From NCBI GenBank assembly GCA_023213315.1, contig JAKCPI010027661.1, forward strand, positions 19,463-83,462: 64,000 nucleotides of DNA. Direction: 5' to 3'. Source of the stretch: Euborellia annulipes (Eukaryota > Arthropoda > Insecta > Dermaptera > Anisolabididae). The stretch's first letter is position 1. Each line of letters starts with the position of its first letter. The notes under the pieces are model-generated. The model was not told the origin of the DNA. It did no database searches and worked only from the letters and a program-made list of their open reading frames with translations. A program made the translations under genes and the position numbers. Shown one piece after another: positions 11,275-22,558 of this stretch.

Positions 11275-11884
11275 ACTCTCTCGTGAAAGACTTATTCAAA
11301 TGATTTTCTACCATTCTTACGGAAGCTTTTATTTCATTCTTTTATCTTTACATCTGAATCTTCTAACATTTTTTTTTGTCGGTGCTCTATCCTCTCAAAA
11401 ATTATGATCCTTCGATATATCAGTAATATCAAATATCTGTGACCATGATATTGTCTATTTATTTTTTGCAATATTTTTTCTTTTATTCAATTTTTTCTAT
11501 ATATGAAACCGGTGGAAAGTCAAGTAGATTTAATTATTAACTTCGTTTGTTTTTCTAATTGAAGTTTTGCGTGCACAATTTGCCCAGTAAATGATCCCAA
11601 TTAGGATCGAAACGTTATCTTGTTGTGAAACAAATAAACCATTGAAATATAGACTAGCACCATTCTAATTTATGTGAAGAAACTGATCCTTTTGTCTGAG
11701 GTCTAACTTACATAAGACGAGTTTTCTTTTCCTTTCTCAATATTATTTATATAGGCTTAATACTCAAATATTTTTTTTTTAGAATTGTATACATTGTTGT
11801 TATTTATTAATTAAAAATAATAATTTTCCCCTCTGAAAGCATTTGTCTAATGCCCCGGTTTATCACATTCTCATAGCAACTTGA
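11275..11884. other. AT-rich stretch with a decayed solo hammerhead unit
   Basis: At about 11588-11640 a stem II (GATCC..GGATC) precedes GAAACGTT and an AAATAAACC tail, as in HFB units, but the CTGANGA box reads GTAAATGA. Nothing else is recognised. Confidence 0.4.
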
Positions 11885-12090
11885 AATTTAGCTAGCATAT
11901 TTATAACAAGTGGTAAAAGCCCGCCTTCGGCTTAGCCTCCTGGGCCCCCTTCTCGCCCGTAAAATTTTAAGGTTTTAAATTTCCCTCTCTCAGCTCCACT
12001 TTTTGTATCTCTGACCAATCAGCGAGAGAACAGCCATATACACACAGACAGGAAGTCAGCCGCTAGTGCTTTATTTTATAGTATGATGAT
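11885..12090 (+). repeat. R7-like repeat
   Basis: GCCCGCCTTCGGCTTAGCC, CCTGGGCCCCCTTC, CCCTCTCTCAGCTCC, then ACACACAGACAGGAAGTCAG and a TTTATTTTATAGTATGATGAT tail. It is the same family as 9955-10185 in the opposite orientation. The tail resembles RTE-type 3' ends. Confidence 0.55.
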
Positions 12091-12607
12091 AGGCTATTAA
12101 TATAGGCCTATAATATGAATTTTATAATTTTAATTTTTCTTTATAGTCCAGTCGATATAAATTTTTACCGGGCAAATATCCCGAAATCAATGAAATTTTT
12201 ATAGATTAGATATTTTCTAGCTGTATAATAAAATATATGAATGGAATATTTATAACATCGTTAAATTATTTTAAGTGTATTTTATTCTATATACAGTATA
12301 AGTATTCTCCCAAGCAAGTTACTCCCCCACAAGGTGTCAATTTATGACAGTAATTTAAAGAAAGATATTAGTATGGAAAAAATTTTATATTTTTAGATGT
12401 TTACATCCTATTCAAGGTTTGTTTTTGTTTTGTCTTCATCTTTAAAATTCTGGTCGGAAAAAAATGATTTAAAATATACGTAATAATAAATTAGATGAAT
12501 ATCATAACTGAAATCTCTTGCGAATTTTAATTCGTTATCTCTAGGAAAACTAACGTTTCTAACGGGGTTTACGACAAACAAAAGTTTTGGAAATTCAAAG
12601 CGTGTTT
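12091..12607. other. AT-rich stretch
   Basis: No coding frame or repeat recognised. Confidence 0.5.
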
Positions 12608-12615
12608 GATAAAAT

Positions 12616-12800
12616 CAGGGCCGGAACTAGAGATTTTTTAGGGGGGGGGGCAAAATTTAATTTGACGCTCACTCCTTAAAATTTTCTATACAAAATTCAT
12701 ATCATTTTACCTTTTTTTTAGTAAATCTTTCTTTAATTGCCGCCCCCTGATATCTGCCGCCCGGGGCACACGCACCCACTCCCCCCTAGATCCGGCCCTG
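12616..12800. mobile_element. hAT MITE, 185 bp
   Basis: Terminal inverted repeats CAGGGCCGGAACTAG and CTAGATCCGGCCCTG, with a G-run just inside the left end. A perfect 8-bp duplication GATAAAAT (12608-12615 and 12801-12808) marks it as hAT. It is the same family as 24499-24725. Confidence 0.92.
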
Positions 12801-13147
12801 GATAAAATGCTTCAAAATTCACCGTCCTTTATACACATTATTTAATTGCTAGTGTATTGCATTTGTCTTCTATAATTCTGTAATTGTTGGTAGTTTTTCG
12901 AATTTTCAGTTTTGATAATAATAATACATCAAAGTTTTTCTGACGTATCATGTAAGAATAAGTGGTAACATCGGCTTATTTTTAATTTATTTAGTAGGTA
13001 TTGCGAAAAAATACTGTTTTATTTATTTTCTCTAATAATAAGTGAGTGTTACATGTTTTAAAATTTTAAAATGTAACTCTCGGTTCTATAATGTCCACAT
13101 CAAATTTTTTTTAAATCTCACCAATTTTAATAAAAAGTAACAACGAA

Positions 13148-13290
13148 AAGTATAAGGTCTTTTTCGTCATCTGAAGCCATTTAGACCCCGTCACTAATTA
13201 CTTTAATTGATTTGTAGCCATTTCAATTGAAATACATTTTTTCGTCTGGGACGGGATGCGAATCCACGATCTTTAGCACCAGACAAACAT
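13148..13290 (-). repeat. SINE-B copy
   Basis: Minus-strand order: B-box-like GGATTCGCATCCCGTC, CAATTGAAAT, GGGGTCTAAATGGC, GATGACGAAAAAGACC. The stem GGTCT/AGACC around the loop is intact although the inner GCC is mutated. Confidence 0.75.
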
Positions 13291-13294
13291 TGTT

Positions 13295-14290
13295 TTTTTA
13301 TTATTACTTTAATTCTGTTGAAATAATCAGTTTTTATTGGTATAATTTAAATTAAATTTTAAGGTAACGTAGTTTCATTCCTGGTGGGAAAGAATTACTT
13401 TCCCGACTTACCTCGACTTCAACCTAGAAGGAACCAAACTAAAAAGCCAGTGTTTCCACCTGGTGAAGCATTAAAATTACATTTATAATGCTTAATATAA
13501 TATTCTGAATGTGGTACCACAAATGGCACCACGAATGGCTACCACAAATAGCCTTTACTTAAATTAAGCGATATGCAAACTTCACTGATGAATATAGAGG
13601 TTTAATTGTGTGATTTTATCTTTTTTTGGTGAATCTTTGGAAATCTTTGGACTATTAAAGTTGATTATTTTCCCTTATTTCAGAAATTATAAATATATAA
13701 TTTAAATGCTTTATTCCCTCTAAATATTTATTTATTCTTAAACATTTGATAAACATTTTGTTGCTGAAAGGTGGGAGGGTGCTGGTTAAAAAAAATTATC
13801 TAAATTATTCCGCCTCACAGACTGACTACTGATTGCCCTTTAAAACAAATCATAATTTGTTTGGATTTTTAATTACATTCAAATAATTTTTTTCTCTGTA
13901 AATATTTTGAAATTCAAATAAGTTCTTCCGCTTTTTCTTGGGTGCGGTTTGATGTCTTTGATATTTCCAAGAATTTCTTCATATTCCTTGGATCTGACTT
14001 AAGTCACCACCTAATAGATCGGGTTTCTAGACGCGCCTAGCTCCTAGGGGAAAAATACAATCCAGTTCTTTTTGTTTTATAATGAATTGAATAATTTTAA
14101 TTTAAAACAGAATATTAGTAGGGGACTATATACATATAGGTAGGTCTAATATTGTTTATAAAAATATTCCTATTTTTAGCCTCACTTTGTAAACTCGAAC
14201 TAATTTGTGAATTTTTTTCTAATATAGGTCTATTTATATATTGTAGTGTTACCCTTCCACTCTTTTTTAAGGCCCTCTTCAATTGCCATT
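13295..14290. other. AT-rich non-coding stretch
   Basis: A short near-tandem motif (GGCACCACGAATGG / GGCTACCACAAATAGC) lies at 13520-13553. No gene is recognised. Confidence 0.45.
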
Positions 14291-14293
14291 TAG

Positions 14294-14727
14294 ACTCCGT
14301 TCAAGGGATGGAAAAGGCGCTCGAAAAATCGATTTTTGATTTGGACATAGACTTGATATTTTTCGATTCACGGAATCGATTAATCATTTCTGAAAGTCGA
14401 CTTTTCGTCTTTCACGTCAACTTTTTAAAAACTCTATAACTCGTGCTTAGGAGATACTCAGTAAATATTAAGAATGCCACATATCTTCACTAACCGATCT
14501 TAGAAAGCGTGTTGATTAGTGTGTTATGTGTAGGTTTTAAAAGAAAGTCAATTAATGAAAACGTTACAAACTATATTACCATCGAATTCTAAGTATCATA
14601 AGAAAAAAGCCGAAGTCGTAAGTAAGAATCGACTTGAAATAGTCAACTCGATCCTTAAAAAGTCGATTATTTTCAGTAAAAGATCGATTCTGGACTAAAG
14701 TAAGAGTCGACTTTTCCATACCTACTC
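14294..14727. mobile_element. hAT-like MITE with GATGGAAAAG termini
   Basis: Left end AAGGGATGGAAAAGGCG and right end CGACTTTTCCATACCTACTCG form imperfect terminal inverted repeats. The interior is rich in AATCGA / AGTCGACTT motifs in both orientations. No duplication could be set confidently, and a second element starts 9 bases later. Confidence 0.5.
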
Positions 14728-14735
14728 GATCCTTA

Positions 14736-15006
14736 GGGAGCGTACAAGTATTACGTAACGCAATTTGGGGGGGGTCTCGTAAAACGTTACCATGTGTTAC
14801 AAGGAGAGAGGGGGGTTGAAGAACGCGTTACGTAACTGGTATTTTAGCGACTTTCCGGTACTTTTAGATAAAAATGGCCACTTGCGTTACGTAACGTCTA
14901 GGGGGGGGGGGGCGGGTCCAGAAAAATGTTACTGCGCGTTACATGGCGGTGGGGGGGGGGGTCAAAAATCTTCAAAAATTTCGTTACGTAATACTTGTAC
15001 GCTCCC
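14736..15006. mobile_element. Harbinger-type MITE, 271 bp
   Basis: Near-perfect terminal inverted repeats GGGAGCGTACAAGTATTACG / CGTAATACTTGTACGCTCCC, with TTA on both sides (14733-14735, 15007-15009). GTTACGTAAC palindromes recur inside with G-runs beside them. A TTA duplication and GG-starting termini fit PIF/Harbinger. There is no coding capacity. Confidence 0.8.
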
Positions 15007-15365
15007 TTATTATTTTCTAAAGTAAATATACTGTATATGAAAAAGGCCTACTTAAATCTTGAACATCACCGGATGATCGGTCGATCGCGGTTGATTTTAT
15101 TTGCCCTCATTGTACATTATTCGGACCATGTAGACTTACAAACCTACACACACGCGCCCACAGAAACAATATTCCATAAACTACTTTAAAAAATAAATTC
15201 TCACCCCTAGACCACATTTTTACCTTATTCTCAACATTATTATCTAATATTGTGATGTTAATCATTCGAACTGGTTATTATTATTTTATTACTTCATTAA
15301 GCAATTTTTTTTCTATATAAAAATTTTTATCTATGACTAACGGATTGTTTTTCTTTTCATTTTAG

Positions 15366-15427
15366 TTGAGTTCAGCTGACCGTTGTCGTCATCTCCGTCA
15401 TCCATTTGCTACACCTGGAATGAAAAG
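15366..15427 (+). other. Candidate internal exon (62 nt)
   Basis: Bounded by a pyrimidine-rich acceptor (TTTTCTTTTCATTTTAG) and a strong donor (AAAAG|GTAAGA). The segment is unique and GC-richer than its flanks. One frame is open throughout and would encode about 20 residues ending ATPGMK, leaving phase 2. Similar splice-bounded segments follow on this strand at 29563, 48213, 53812 and 54177, so it may belong to one long transcript. Coding status is unknown. Confidence 0.35.
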
Positions 15428-15429
15428 GT

Positions 15430-16200
15430 AAGAAGCGCATCAAATGATCATCTTTCTTTAATAGGCATCATTTTTGAAAACAACATCATAAATATAATAC
15501 TATAAACAAACAAAAATAAGAGGAAAAAAAAGTAGAGTTGGTTAACACATCAAAAGAGATACTTATTTTATTTTTACTTATCGTGTTGTTTATTCATTTT
15601 AATTCATGTTCTTCTCACCGGAAAGGTTAATTTCTTGATAGGTATTTTATTTTTTTCCGTCAATTCCGCCTCTCATTCACCGAATGCCCAACACACATAG
15701 ATTTATATATCTATATATGAGTGTCGGTTGAATCAATTAGATACGTTGCCAGGTTGATTTATGTAATAATTAAGCCCTGACTGCAGTGTCCGGACTGCAC
15801 TGTCTAATTAATTGGATTCGAGTGAAATAAATTATCCGAGAAATCGAATGTATGGTGCAACCGACGAGTAGTTGCTTCCTATCAATATACATACCAGATA
15901 TATATAAAGAGAGGAGCTCTCTTAATTTTCCTGGTTGCAACATGAGGACAGTTAATGTAGTTTGAATTGAAAAAAAAAAAAAAAAAAATAGTAAACGATT
16001 TCCATTTTAATTCGATTGATTTTTATATTAAGATGTTCACCCATCACAAATTGAGAAAATAAATCAATTTCTAACTGTTATAAAAATCATATCCCATCAA
16101 GTTGAAAATAACTAACTTCTATATTTAGTTGTTATGAATATTTAAACATTTAATAATGTTGAAATCATGGTTACAATCACATAAGATATTAAAAAAAAAA
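15430..16200. other. Unique non-coding stretch with a GC-richer island
   Basis: 15660-15915 is less AT-rich and unlike the repeats. It contains CTGCAGTGTCCGGACTGCA and a homeodomain-like TAATTAATTGGATT at about 15807-15820. It might be regulatory; the sequence gives no proof. Confidence 0.35.
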
Positions 16201-16210
16201 CATTCAAGTT

Positions 16211-16364
16211 TTTTTTTTTAAATACTCACACTTTTTTCTCATTCACACTCACATTTTGGTATCCAAATGGCTTAAATAAAATCATCGGACTGCCTGGGAT
16301 CCTACCCTCGACCCTTGGTACAAGTACAAGGCAGGCACGTTACCAACTACGCCAAGCCCTTGGC
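16211..16364 (-). repeat. SINE-A copy with internal deletion
   Basis: Poly-T tail, TG/CA-rich segment, then directly the AAGCCAT hairpin half, CGGACTGCCTGG, a B box and the A-box region ending GGCCAAGGGCTTGGC. The central stem-loop is deleted. Confidence 0.75.
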
Positions 16365-16595
16365 CAAAACATTCCAGTTCTCATATCCAGTGGCAACCGA
16401 TTGTTACTCGAATTTTGAAAGTCTATTCATTATTTCCACTTGCAATATGCTGATCCCGATTATCATATCGCCTGCTGAGAATCACAATGGCGAAAGTCCG
16501 AAAATTCACTTTTTGAGTTAAGCCTAACAAACGTTGTTAAAACGTCTTCTCTTTTGAGTGTTAAAGTGGCGATACGATATTATATACTGTATATC

Positions 16596-16732
16596 TACTA
16601 ATTAAAGATGATGTGAGAGGAGTCCATCAAATGCTGGCTTTTATTCTCCGGTCCTTTCCTTATTATATACAGTATATTTCCATTTTTACTTCCTCTTACC
16701 CTATATATGAAATATATAGAGAGAGAAAGTAT
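16596..16732. repeat. HFB arm fragment and R1 terminal hairpin
   Basis: 16596-16660 (CTAATTAAAGATGATGTGAG..GGCTTTTATTCTCCGGTCC) matches the outer arm of the HFB at 26946-27297. Its hammerhead is missing. At 16685-16732 there is an isolated R1 terminal hairpin (TTACTTCCTCTTACCC..GAGAGAGAAAGTATT), close in sequence to the one at 61208-61265. Confidence 0.6.
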
Positions 16733-16739
16733 TGTTTGC

Positions 16740-17180
16740 TATTGATTCTAGCTTATTCATTGTTACCCGGCTATTTAAAAGTATTTGCCTATAAAACTTC
16801 AAAAGCCTTTTCTCGAATTGTTGAATTTAGGACTTTCGTCACTATAATTCTCAGCAAGCGATATATATATTTGTGAATAAAGATTATTATTATTATTTCT
16901 CTAAACAAATATCTTAAATTCTCTAATTCGTAACATTAAATTAATTCATTTTAGATGTGAGATCTTTCAATTTCCGCGAATTCATAATTCGATTAACATT
17001 TTTTCTGCCAGCGAATTCTTTTACGAGCATTCATTAAGAACATCCGATTTATGCTAAAATATCTCACTAAATAACTTAAGAGTGAGTCAAATTTGAAAAT
17101 AAAATTCAAAATTCGTCAAAAAAAAATTCATTTGGTATGTTTTGGATTTTATGCTTTTTATTGAATGAATTTTATAATTT
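16740..17180. other. AT-rich stretch
   Basis: No coding segment or repeat is recognised. Confidence 0.45.
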
Positions 17181-17226
17181 TTATTTTCTCTTACCTATAT
17201 ATTAATGTTAATATTATAATATTATA

Positions 17227-17490
17227 TTAGGGTCCGATCGAAACAAGATTTTCAACCGAAACCGAATATTCGGCCTCAACCTTAGTTTCGGCCGAAACCG
17301 AAACTTGTATTTCATATAAAAAATTTATATCATTTTACCTTTTTTTTTTTTTGAAATTTTTTCCCCTCCGGTGAAAATCATTTTACCTTTTTTTTAGGGA
17401 GACTAAATTTTTTTCTCTCTCAAGTGTGATTCATCCGAAACCATGATTTTTGGCCGAAACTGGCCGAAACCGAATATTCGGTCGGTTCCT
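17227..17490. mobile_element. hAT-like MITE with CCGAAACCGAA motifs
   Basis: Ends TTAGGGTCCGATCGAAAC and CGGTCGGTTCCTAATA are inverted. The interior repeats CCGAAACCGAATATTCGG in both orientations. Related to 51130-51370, both inside R1 terminal hairpins. Superfamily is inferred from the TAGGGTCCGACCGAAA ends. Confidence 0.6.
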
Positions 17491-17647
17491 AATATATATA
17501 GAGGCATTGGTTTCATGTCAAAAATTCGATGTCGAGATTTTGATGGAAGTACACTTTTTGAGGTTCCCTGAGTTCAAAAAAGGCGGTTCCGCTTTCTGTC
17601 TGTGAACAAAATATCAAAACAAAAATATTTCAAGAACGAAAAGAGCT

Positions 17648-17858
17648 AGATTTTATTTAACCCTTTTCGGCTACTGAGGCCATTTAGGGGATGACTTTAT
17701 TAAATCTATTTTTAAATTACATTATACCGATGGCTATCGGGGGACGCTGATTGTTGGGGGTCACCATTCCCGAGCTTTCGCCGCGCTTGGCATTGCTTAA
17801 CTGTATCGATTGTGGTGACTGTTGCTCTTCTCCGTTGCCAGACCCCCCAGCTAGGAGT
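17648..17858 (-). repeat. SINE-C copy
   Basis: Minus-strand order: CTGGCAACGGAGAAGAGCAA, GTCACCACAATC, AGCGCGGCGAAAGC, then CCCTAAATGGCCTCAGTAGCCGAAAAGGGTT and a tail. Short flanking repeats AGCTAG come from the R1 target. The head differs from SINE-A and SINE-B but the 3' stem-loop is shared. Confidence 0.78.
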
Positions 17859-18056
17859 TTGAAATTTCATATTTAAGTTAGGCACGTAAAACGAAGCTTT
17901 TTAACAAAACCGGTCAAAAGTACTAGTACTTTACTGATGTACTTTTTTGATTAAAATTCAAAATTATCTTTTAGATGCTCTTTAAAATGTATATTCTTAT
18001 TTTCCCCTTAAAATTGTTTGAAGCACACGTTACTCTTCTATTTCATAAGAAAGATA

Positions 18057-18734
18057 AAGGTCTCCATACAGGTGAAGGGCGACCTCAAGGAAAAAATCTC
18101 AAAGATTTCCTCGAGGAAAATATTATTGAATTTCAATTAGGATTTTTTGGTCTCGAGGTCACCAATTGAATTTCCCTTTCTCCGGGGCTTGGAAAATCGG
18201 GGGGGTGTGGGGGGTTAGGGGGTTTTTGGTAAAAAAAAAAATTTTTGGGGTTGAGGTTCTGTAATAACAACCCTTTACTTATTTCTCTTTTTTACTACCG
18301 TTTATTTTGGTGCATACTATAGTGTTATTGCTTTTTTCGCCAAACACAACATTAGCCATTTAATACCACACTGGAGGTAGTTCAAAGGTCGAGATATCAG
18401 ATTACAAAAACGTATTCTATTGAATTACATAAATACCTTCTCAATTTAAACCTGATTGAAAACCATTCATCTGCAAAATTATATTTAAATAACGAAAAAA
18501 AAATCAAATTATTCATAAAATTTCATTCATTCATCCATAAAATTTATTCAAATTGTTTTAACGACTTTACAATTTTAATTAGTGAGTTTTCTGATTCTGG
18601 TAGAATCATGAATTATGCTTCCTAGATATCACATTTCTCCGGACATATACTTAGCAACACCGCTGTCAAATCGATTTAGTTCTATACACTATCTGCGTCG
18701 TTCGCCCATGGCGGGTTTTGACACTCTTTAACTG
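18057..18734. other. AT-rich stretch
   Basis: A G-run block at about 18197-18255 may be a decayed MITE end. No gene is recognised. Confidence 0.4.
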
Positions 18735-18997
18735 GCACGGATGGGGGGCATGGGGCATTTGCCCCCCCCCCCCCAAGGGCTCTGATTTTTTGAAAATTTT
18801 ATATTATTCTAAATAAAATCTTTCAAAATATATCTACGAGTATATAAACTGTACAAAATTAAACAATTAATTAAATATATTTTGGACAAATTTGAGTACC
18901 TATTTGTAAGTAAATTATAAGAAAAAAAGTTTGCCCCCCCTCCCCAAGAAAAAAATTTGCCCCCAAGAAAAAGTTTGAAATGACGTCACTGATCTGG
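18735..18997. mobile_element. hAT-like MITE
   Basis: Left end ACTGGCACGGATGGGGGGC and right end TGACGTCACTG (inverse CAGTGACGTCA), with G/C-runs just inside both. The interior AATATATCTACGAGTAT recurs in the element at 51407-51830. No exact duplication was found. Confidence 0.55.
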
Positions 18998-19218
18998 TTT
19001 TGCATTCCCTAATTCATGTTCGGCAATTTTTCAAACGACCTTGTTTGAATAGACAATTTATATAAATATAATATATCTGGCTCATTACGAATACCCCTCA
19101 CTCACCTATCTTTAAAAACAAATTATCTTTGAACTAGTGATGAGAAGTGGCTGTAGACTTTGAATTGGGTATAGGAGACTTTGCAGCCAAGGAAATTAAA
19201 TAAAAAACTTATTTAATT

Positions 19219-19271
19219 ATTAATCGTCGACGTTTCGGTCGCAAGTCACGACCTTCCTCAGGACGATTAAT
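19219..19271 (-). ncRNA. Hammerhead ribozyme, intact core
   Basis: The minus strand reads ATTAATCGTC (stem I), CTGAGGA, GGTCG-loop-CGACC (stem II), GAAACGTC with cleavage expected after the C, then GACGATTAAT, the exact complement of the first strand. Stem III is only the self-complementary ACGT, so a dimer is expected to be the active form. Confidence 0.82.
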
Positions 19272-19506
19272 TGTTAGAATACAAGGTTAACAGTATTATG
19301 ATTAATTATCATTGTAAGTTATACAATTTTTAATTGGGCTGTATGTATTAAGAGTAACTTGTTCGCTTATGACTTATTACAATCAAATGATTTGATTGTA
19401 ATAAGTCATAAGCGAACAAGTTACTCTTAATACATACAGCCCAATTAAAAATTGTATAACTTACAATGATAATTAATCATAATACTGTTAACCTTGTATT
19501 CTAACA

Positions 19507-19559
19507 ATTAATCGTCCTGAGGAAGGTCGTGACTTGCGACCGAAACGTCGACGATTAAT
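19507..19559 (+). ncRNA. Hammerhead ribozyme, intact core
   Basis: Stem I ATTAATCGTC (19507-19516) pairs with GACGATTAAT (19550-19559). CUGANGA box 19517-19523, stem II GGTCG/CGACC at 525-529 and 537-541, GAAA 19542-19545, ACGT stem III 19545-19548, cleavage expected after C19549. It is the mirror copy of the hammerhead at 19219-19271. Confidence 0.84.
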
Positions 19560-19629
19560 AATTAAATAAGTTTTTTATTTAATTTCCTTGGCTGCAAAGT
19601 CTCCTATACCCAATTCAAATTATCTTTGT

Positions 19630-20268
19630 ATTTGTTAAAATAATCATTACTACAATATATAAAACAAATTAATACAAATTCGAGTTTCCCAAAATTTTTC
19701 CATGATCTTTGGAATGACAAAATTAAGCCGCTACAAAACATTTCCCACATGTCACAGTATATCAAAGGGTGTTTCAAAAGAAAATATTAACGGTACATAA
19801 ATTAAATTAATTTTTTTTCCTGTAATAAAAATATTATCTTTTACAACATGTAAACAAATTAATGTTAAATTGATGATCTTGTCAAAGGTGGCAAGGGGAG
19901 ATTATGGAAATTACTTCCCTCTTTGAGTAATAAAAAAATTCTTTAAATAAATATATTTATTACATTGCACGTAAAATCTTCTAAGATATTACACTCAATA
20001 TCTTAGGTCTTCTTATATAAGGAATAAACATATATGATCATCTCGAAAACAAAAGTACCAATTTCAATAATACAAATAAATTTAAAATAAATAGCAATAT
20101 ATTAATCTGTTTATAAAAAATCAAGGCCATCTTACATACAATAACAAAATTAAATAAAACTGTAGAAAAAAAAATCTCAATTATCAACGTGCTATTATCG
20201 GTCTTTTACTGTAGCCTATTTGAAATAAACACTCAAATTATCATTATTGAGTGTATATAAAAATCAGA
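19630..20268. other. AT-rich stretch
   Basis: Short inverted motifs only (ATTTTCAATATC style). No gene or repeat is recognised. Confidence 0.45.
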
Positions 20269-20276
20269 ATCTATAT

Positions 20277-20604
20277 CAGCATATCCCAACCTTTTGAAGT
20301 GCACGGAACCCCAAAGGTGCGTTGGGAATAATATTACACACTAGCGGCACCCTTCCTTTTTTTTCCCTATCAAATCTAAATTTTTTTCCACCCTGGGGCA
20401 AATTTTTTTTCCCTTGCGTGAAAATCATTTAACCTTTTTTTTGGCAAAGCTTAATTTTTTTCCGATCTATGGAAAATTTTGCCGCTTCCATTTTAATCAT
20501 TTGACCTCTTTATTTTATTTTTTTTTATCTAAATATCTCGCGGCACCTCTTAGGCATTCTCGCGGCACCCTTGGGTGCCGGGGCACACCGGTTGGGAACC
20601 ACTG
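20277..20604. mobile_element. hAT MITE, 328 bp
   Basis: Ends CAGCATATCCCAACC and GGTTGGGAACCACTG are terminal inverted repeats. A perfect 8-bp duplication ATCTATAT (20269-20276, 20605-20612) supports hAT. GGTGCC/GGCACC pairs lie just inside. Confidence 0.9.
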
Positions 20605-20614
20605 ATCTATATCT

Positions 20615-21077
20615 TAATTGGTGGGTTTAGTCGTACTACAATCGAATATCCAATAACGAGGTTGAGATTCTTATACAGTATATCATTAATTAAAAAATTT
20701 TATGAAGGATTTGTTACATTTTAGCCATCTGGGGTTTTTTAAATTAACATTTTATATGGAAATTGGCTATTATAATATTTATACCATGGGAAAAAGAATA
20801 GATATTTTGTATGATCCCGTTAAATCTTTAGAAAGAAGAGTGGCCTGGGGGTTTTCATAATACTTGAAAATAAATAGTATTTTTCCAAGAAAAATCAACA
20901 GAATTTAATTAGAGGGTTTGAGAACAATAAATTTGAAAGTGATTGATTTTGATGATTTAACAGGACAATATTTTATCAAGGATTTCCTTATGTTTAGGGT
21001 TCTAGTAATTTTGATAAATTGCATAAGAACCCTAGGCCTTAGAAAATCGATTTATAACAGTAAAAATAATCTTAAAG
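20615..21077. other. AT-rich stretch
   Basis: Nothing recognised. Confidence 0.45.
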
Positions 21078-21654
21078 AAACTGGTGTGACTGGTGCACAG
21101 CACACAACTTTCTCTTACCTTCGGTAATCGAAAGTTGTGTACTGTGCTTGTCACACCAGATTTTTTCTGTCGGCATGTATTTAGTTTCCGACAGTACGGT
21201 ACATTCGATTTTCAAGATGTAAAATTTATATGTGAAAATATTTATATTTCATTACCATGGCAACCATTTCTCCTATCTTTTCTCTGGAGTACAAGAGTAA
21301 AGTGGTCTCCAGAAGATTTCAATGACAAAATGAGAATATACATTTTAAAGAGAATCTAAAAAATAATTGATTTTTGAATTTATAAAAAAAATCGTTGGAG
21401 CAAATTTAGAGAAAATCGAAAAAAACTGAAAAAGTACATCAGTAAAGTACTAGTACTCTTTGGCCGATTTTGTTCAAAAGCTTCGTCTCACGTCCTATGG
21501 GGGTACCTAATTTAAATATAAATTTTCAACCTCCTAGCTCTTTTCGTTCTTGAGATATTTTGTTCACAGACACACAGACAGACCATGTCGCGAAAACCAC
21601 TTTTTTGGATTCAGGGGACCTCAAAACGTGTATATCCATCAAAATCTCACTTAA
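21078..21654 (+). mobile_element. R1 element, 3'-truncated
   Basis: Complete first hairpin (AACTGGTGTGACTGGTGCAC ... GTCACACCAGATTTTTT) and body through GACAGACCATGTCGCGAAAA and AAAATCTC. The terminal hairpin is missing. Confidence 0.88.
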
Positions 21655-22260
21655 ATTAACCCAAAGAGGGCCCCTCGCTCTTTCCGCCCTGAAATTATCA
21701 GTGGGACGGCATACATAGAGCAAGAATAAATTAAAGGCGCCCCTAGTTGAGCTTTGCCCCTCTGCCCTTAGTCGTTAGATGCTCGTAATGTCGCTGTCCA
21801 CAAAATAAATTATATGGACTGTGGTTAAATTGTAGGTAGTTTGAAATATTTGCTGTAAAGCTTATTTCAATGGCCCAAAACTGTTTTTTCTCCATTTTCG
21901 TACTAAATTATATATTCATCAACCCTCTCTCTCTTCAGTGATTAGTGTCAGAACTGACACTTTGCGTTTACTCTAAGGAGTAACTTTCATGGGAATAATA
22001 TGAATTGGGTTCCCGTTTACTTCCTCAGGAGGAGGCAACTCAAATAGAGTTGGATAATTTTTTTGCCGTGAGATGTATTTGAACTCGATTTGTCTTCAAC
22101 TCAGGATTAAAAGCTTAACTGCTTTATTCCCTCGGCTAATCGCCTCCTCGAATTCTTTATTTAGCCTAAAATAAAAGACTGTTTTTGAATTTAGTAACCG
22201 CAGATATCTTTATGATCACCGCTTCTCGGTAGAAAATTAATTATTTTCATATATCTCTTA
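21655..22260. other. Unique stretch with a tRNA-like segment
   Basis: At 22075-22165 (minus strand) TTAGCCGAGGGAATAAAGC and GAGTTCAAATAC resemble A and B boxes, perhaps the head of another SINE family. A CTGACACTTTGCG / GTGTCAGAAC inverted pair lies near 21940-21965. No gene is recognised. Confidence 0.35.
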
Positions 22261-22261
22261 T

Positions 22262-22558
22262 TCGCTCTACTTATGTGTAAAACTTAAAATATTTTTCGAG
22301 ATCTATATATTTGAATAAGATATTAGTATAGAATATACTTCGATTCAGACTTAATTAGTCATAGATATATTTAACAAGACTCTGAGTATGTTTTTTGTTG
22401 GTGGGCCAAGCGCCCCATGACGGAAGTGGAAGTGAGTTTTTGTTGGTGTAAGTCGAGGTCCGGTGGCCTGGTGCAATGGCTAGCACACCGGTGGCCCGGA
22501 AAGGCTGGAGATCCTGGGTGCATTGGCCCACCAACAAAAACATACAGTCTTGTTAAAT
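22262..22558. repeat. Inverted-repeat element with partner at 63545
   Basis: Inverted ends ATATATTTAACAAGACT..TGTTTTTTGTTGGTGGGCC and GGCCCACCAACAAAAACATA..AGTCTTGTTAAAT enclose a GC-richer core. The left flank (CTATATATTTGAATAAGATA, CATAGATATATTTAACA, GGGCCAAGCGC) recurs in reverse at 63545-63765, so this is a dispersed family of unknown class. Confidence 0.6.

Larger units (their letters stand above)
17181..18056 (-). mobile_element. R1 element split by a hAT MITE and a SINE-C
   Basis: The terminal hairpin starts at 17185 and the copy ends near CATAAGAAAGATA at 18056, so the first hairpin is lost. The hairpin is interrupted by the element at 17227-17490, and the block after GAACGAAAAGAGCTAG by a SINE-C at 17648-17858. 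Confidence 0.78.
19132..19615. mobile_element. HFB foldback retroposon, 484 bp, near-perfect palindrome
   Basis: 19158-19615 is an almost perfect palindrome centred near 19387. A one-sided segment of about 26 bases (19132-19157) exists only on the left. A perfect 13-bp target duplication CAAATTATCTTTG flanks it (19119-19131 and 19616-19628). Each arm holds a hammerhead with complete catalytic core, pointing outward. Near-identity of the arms implies a recent insertion or arm correction. There is no open frame, so it must depend on enzymes supplied elsewhere. Confidence 0.88.

Noticed and set aside
14792..15025. 77-residue Gly-rich ORF
   Set aside because: The glycines come from G-runs inside the Harbinger-type MITE.
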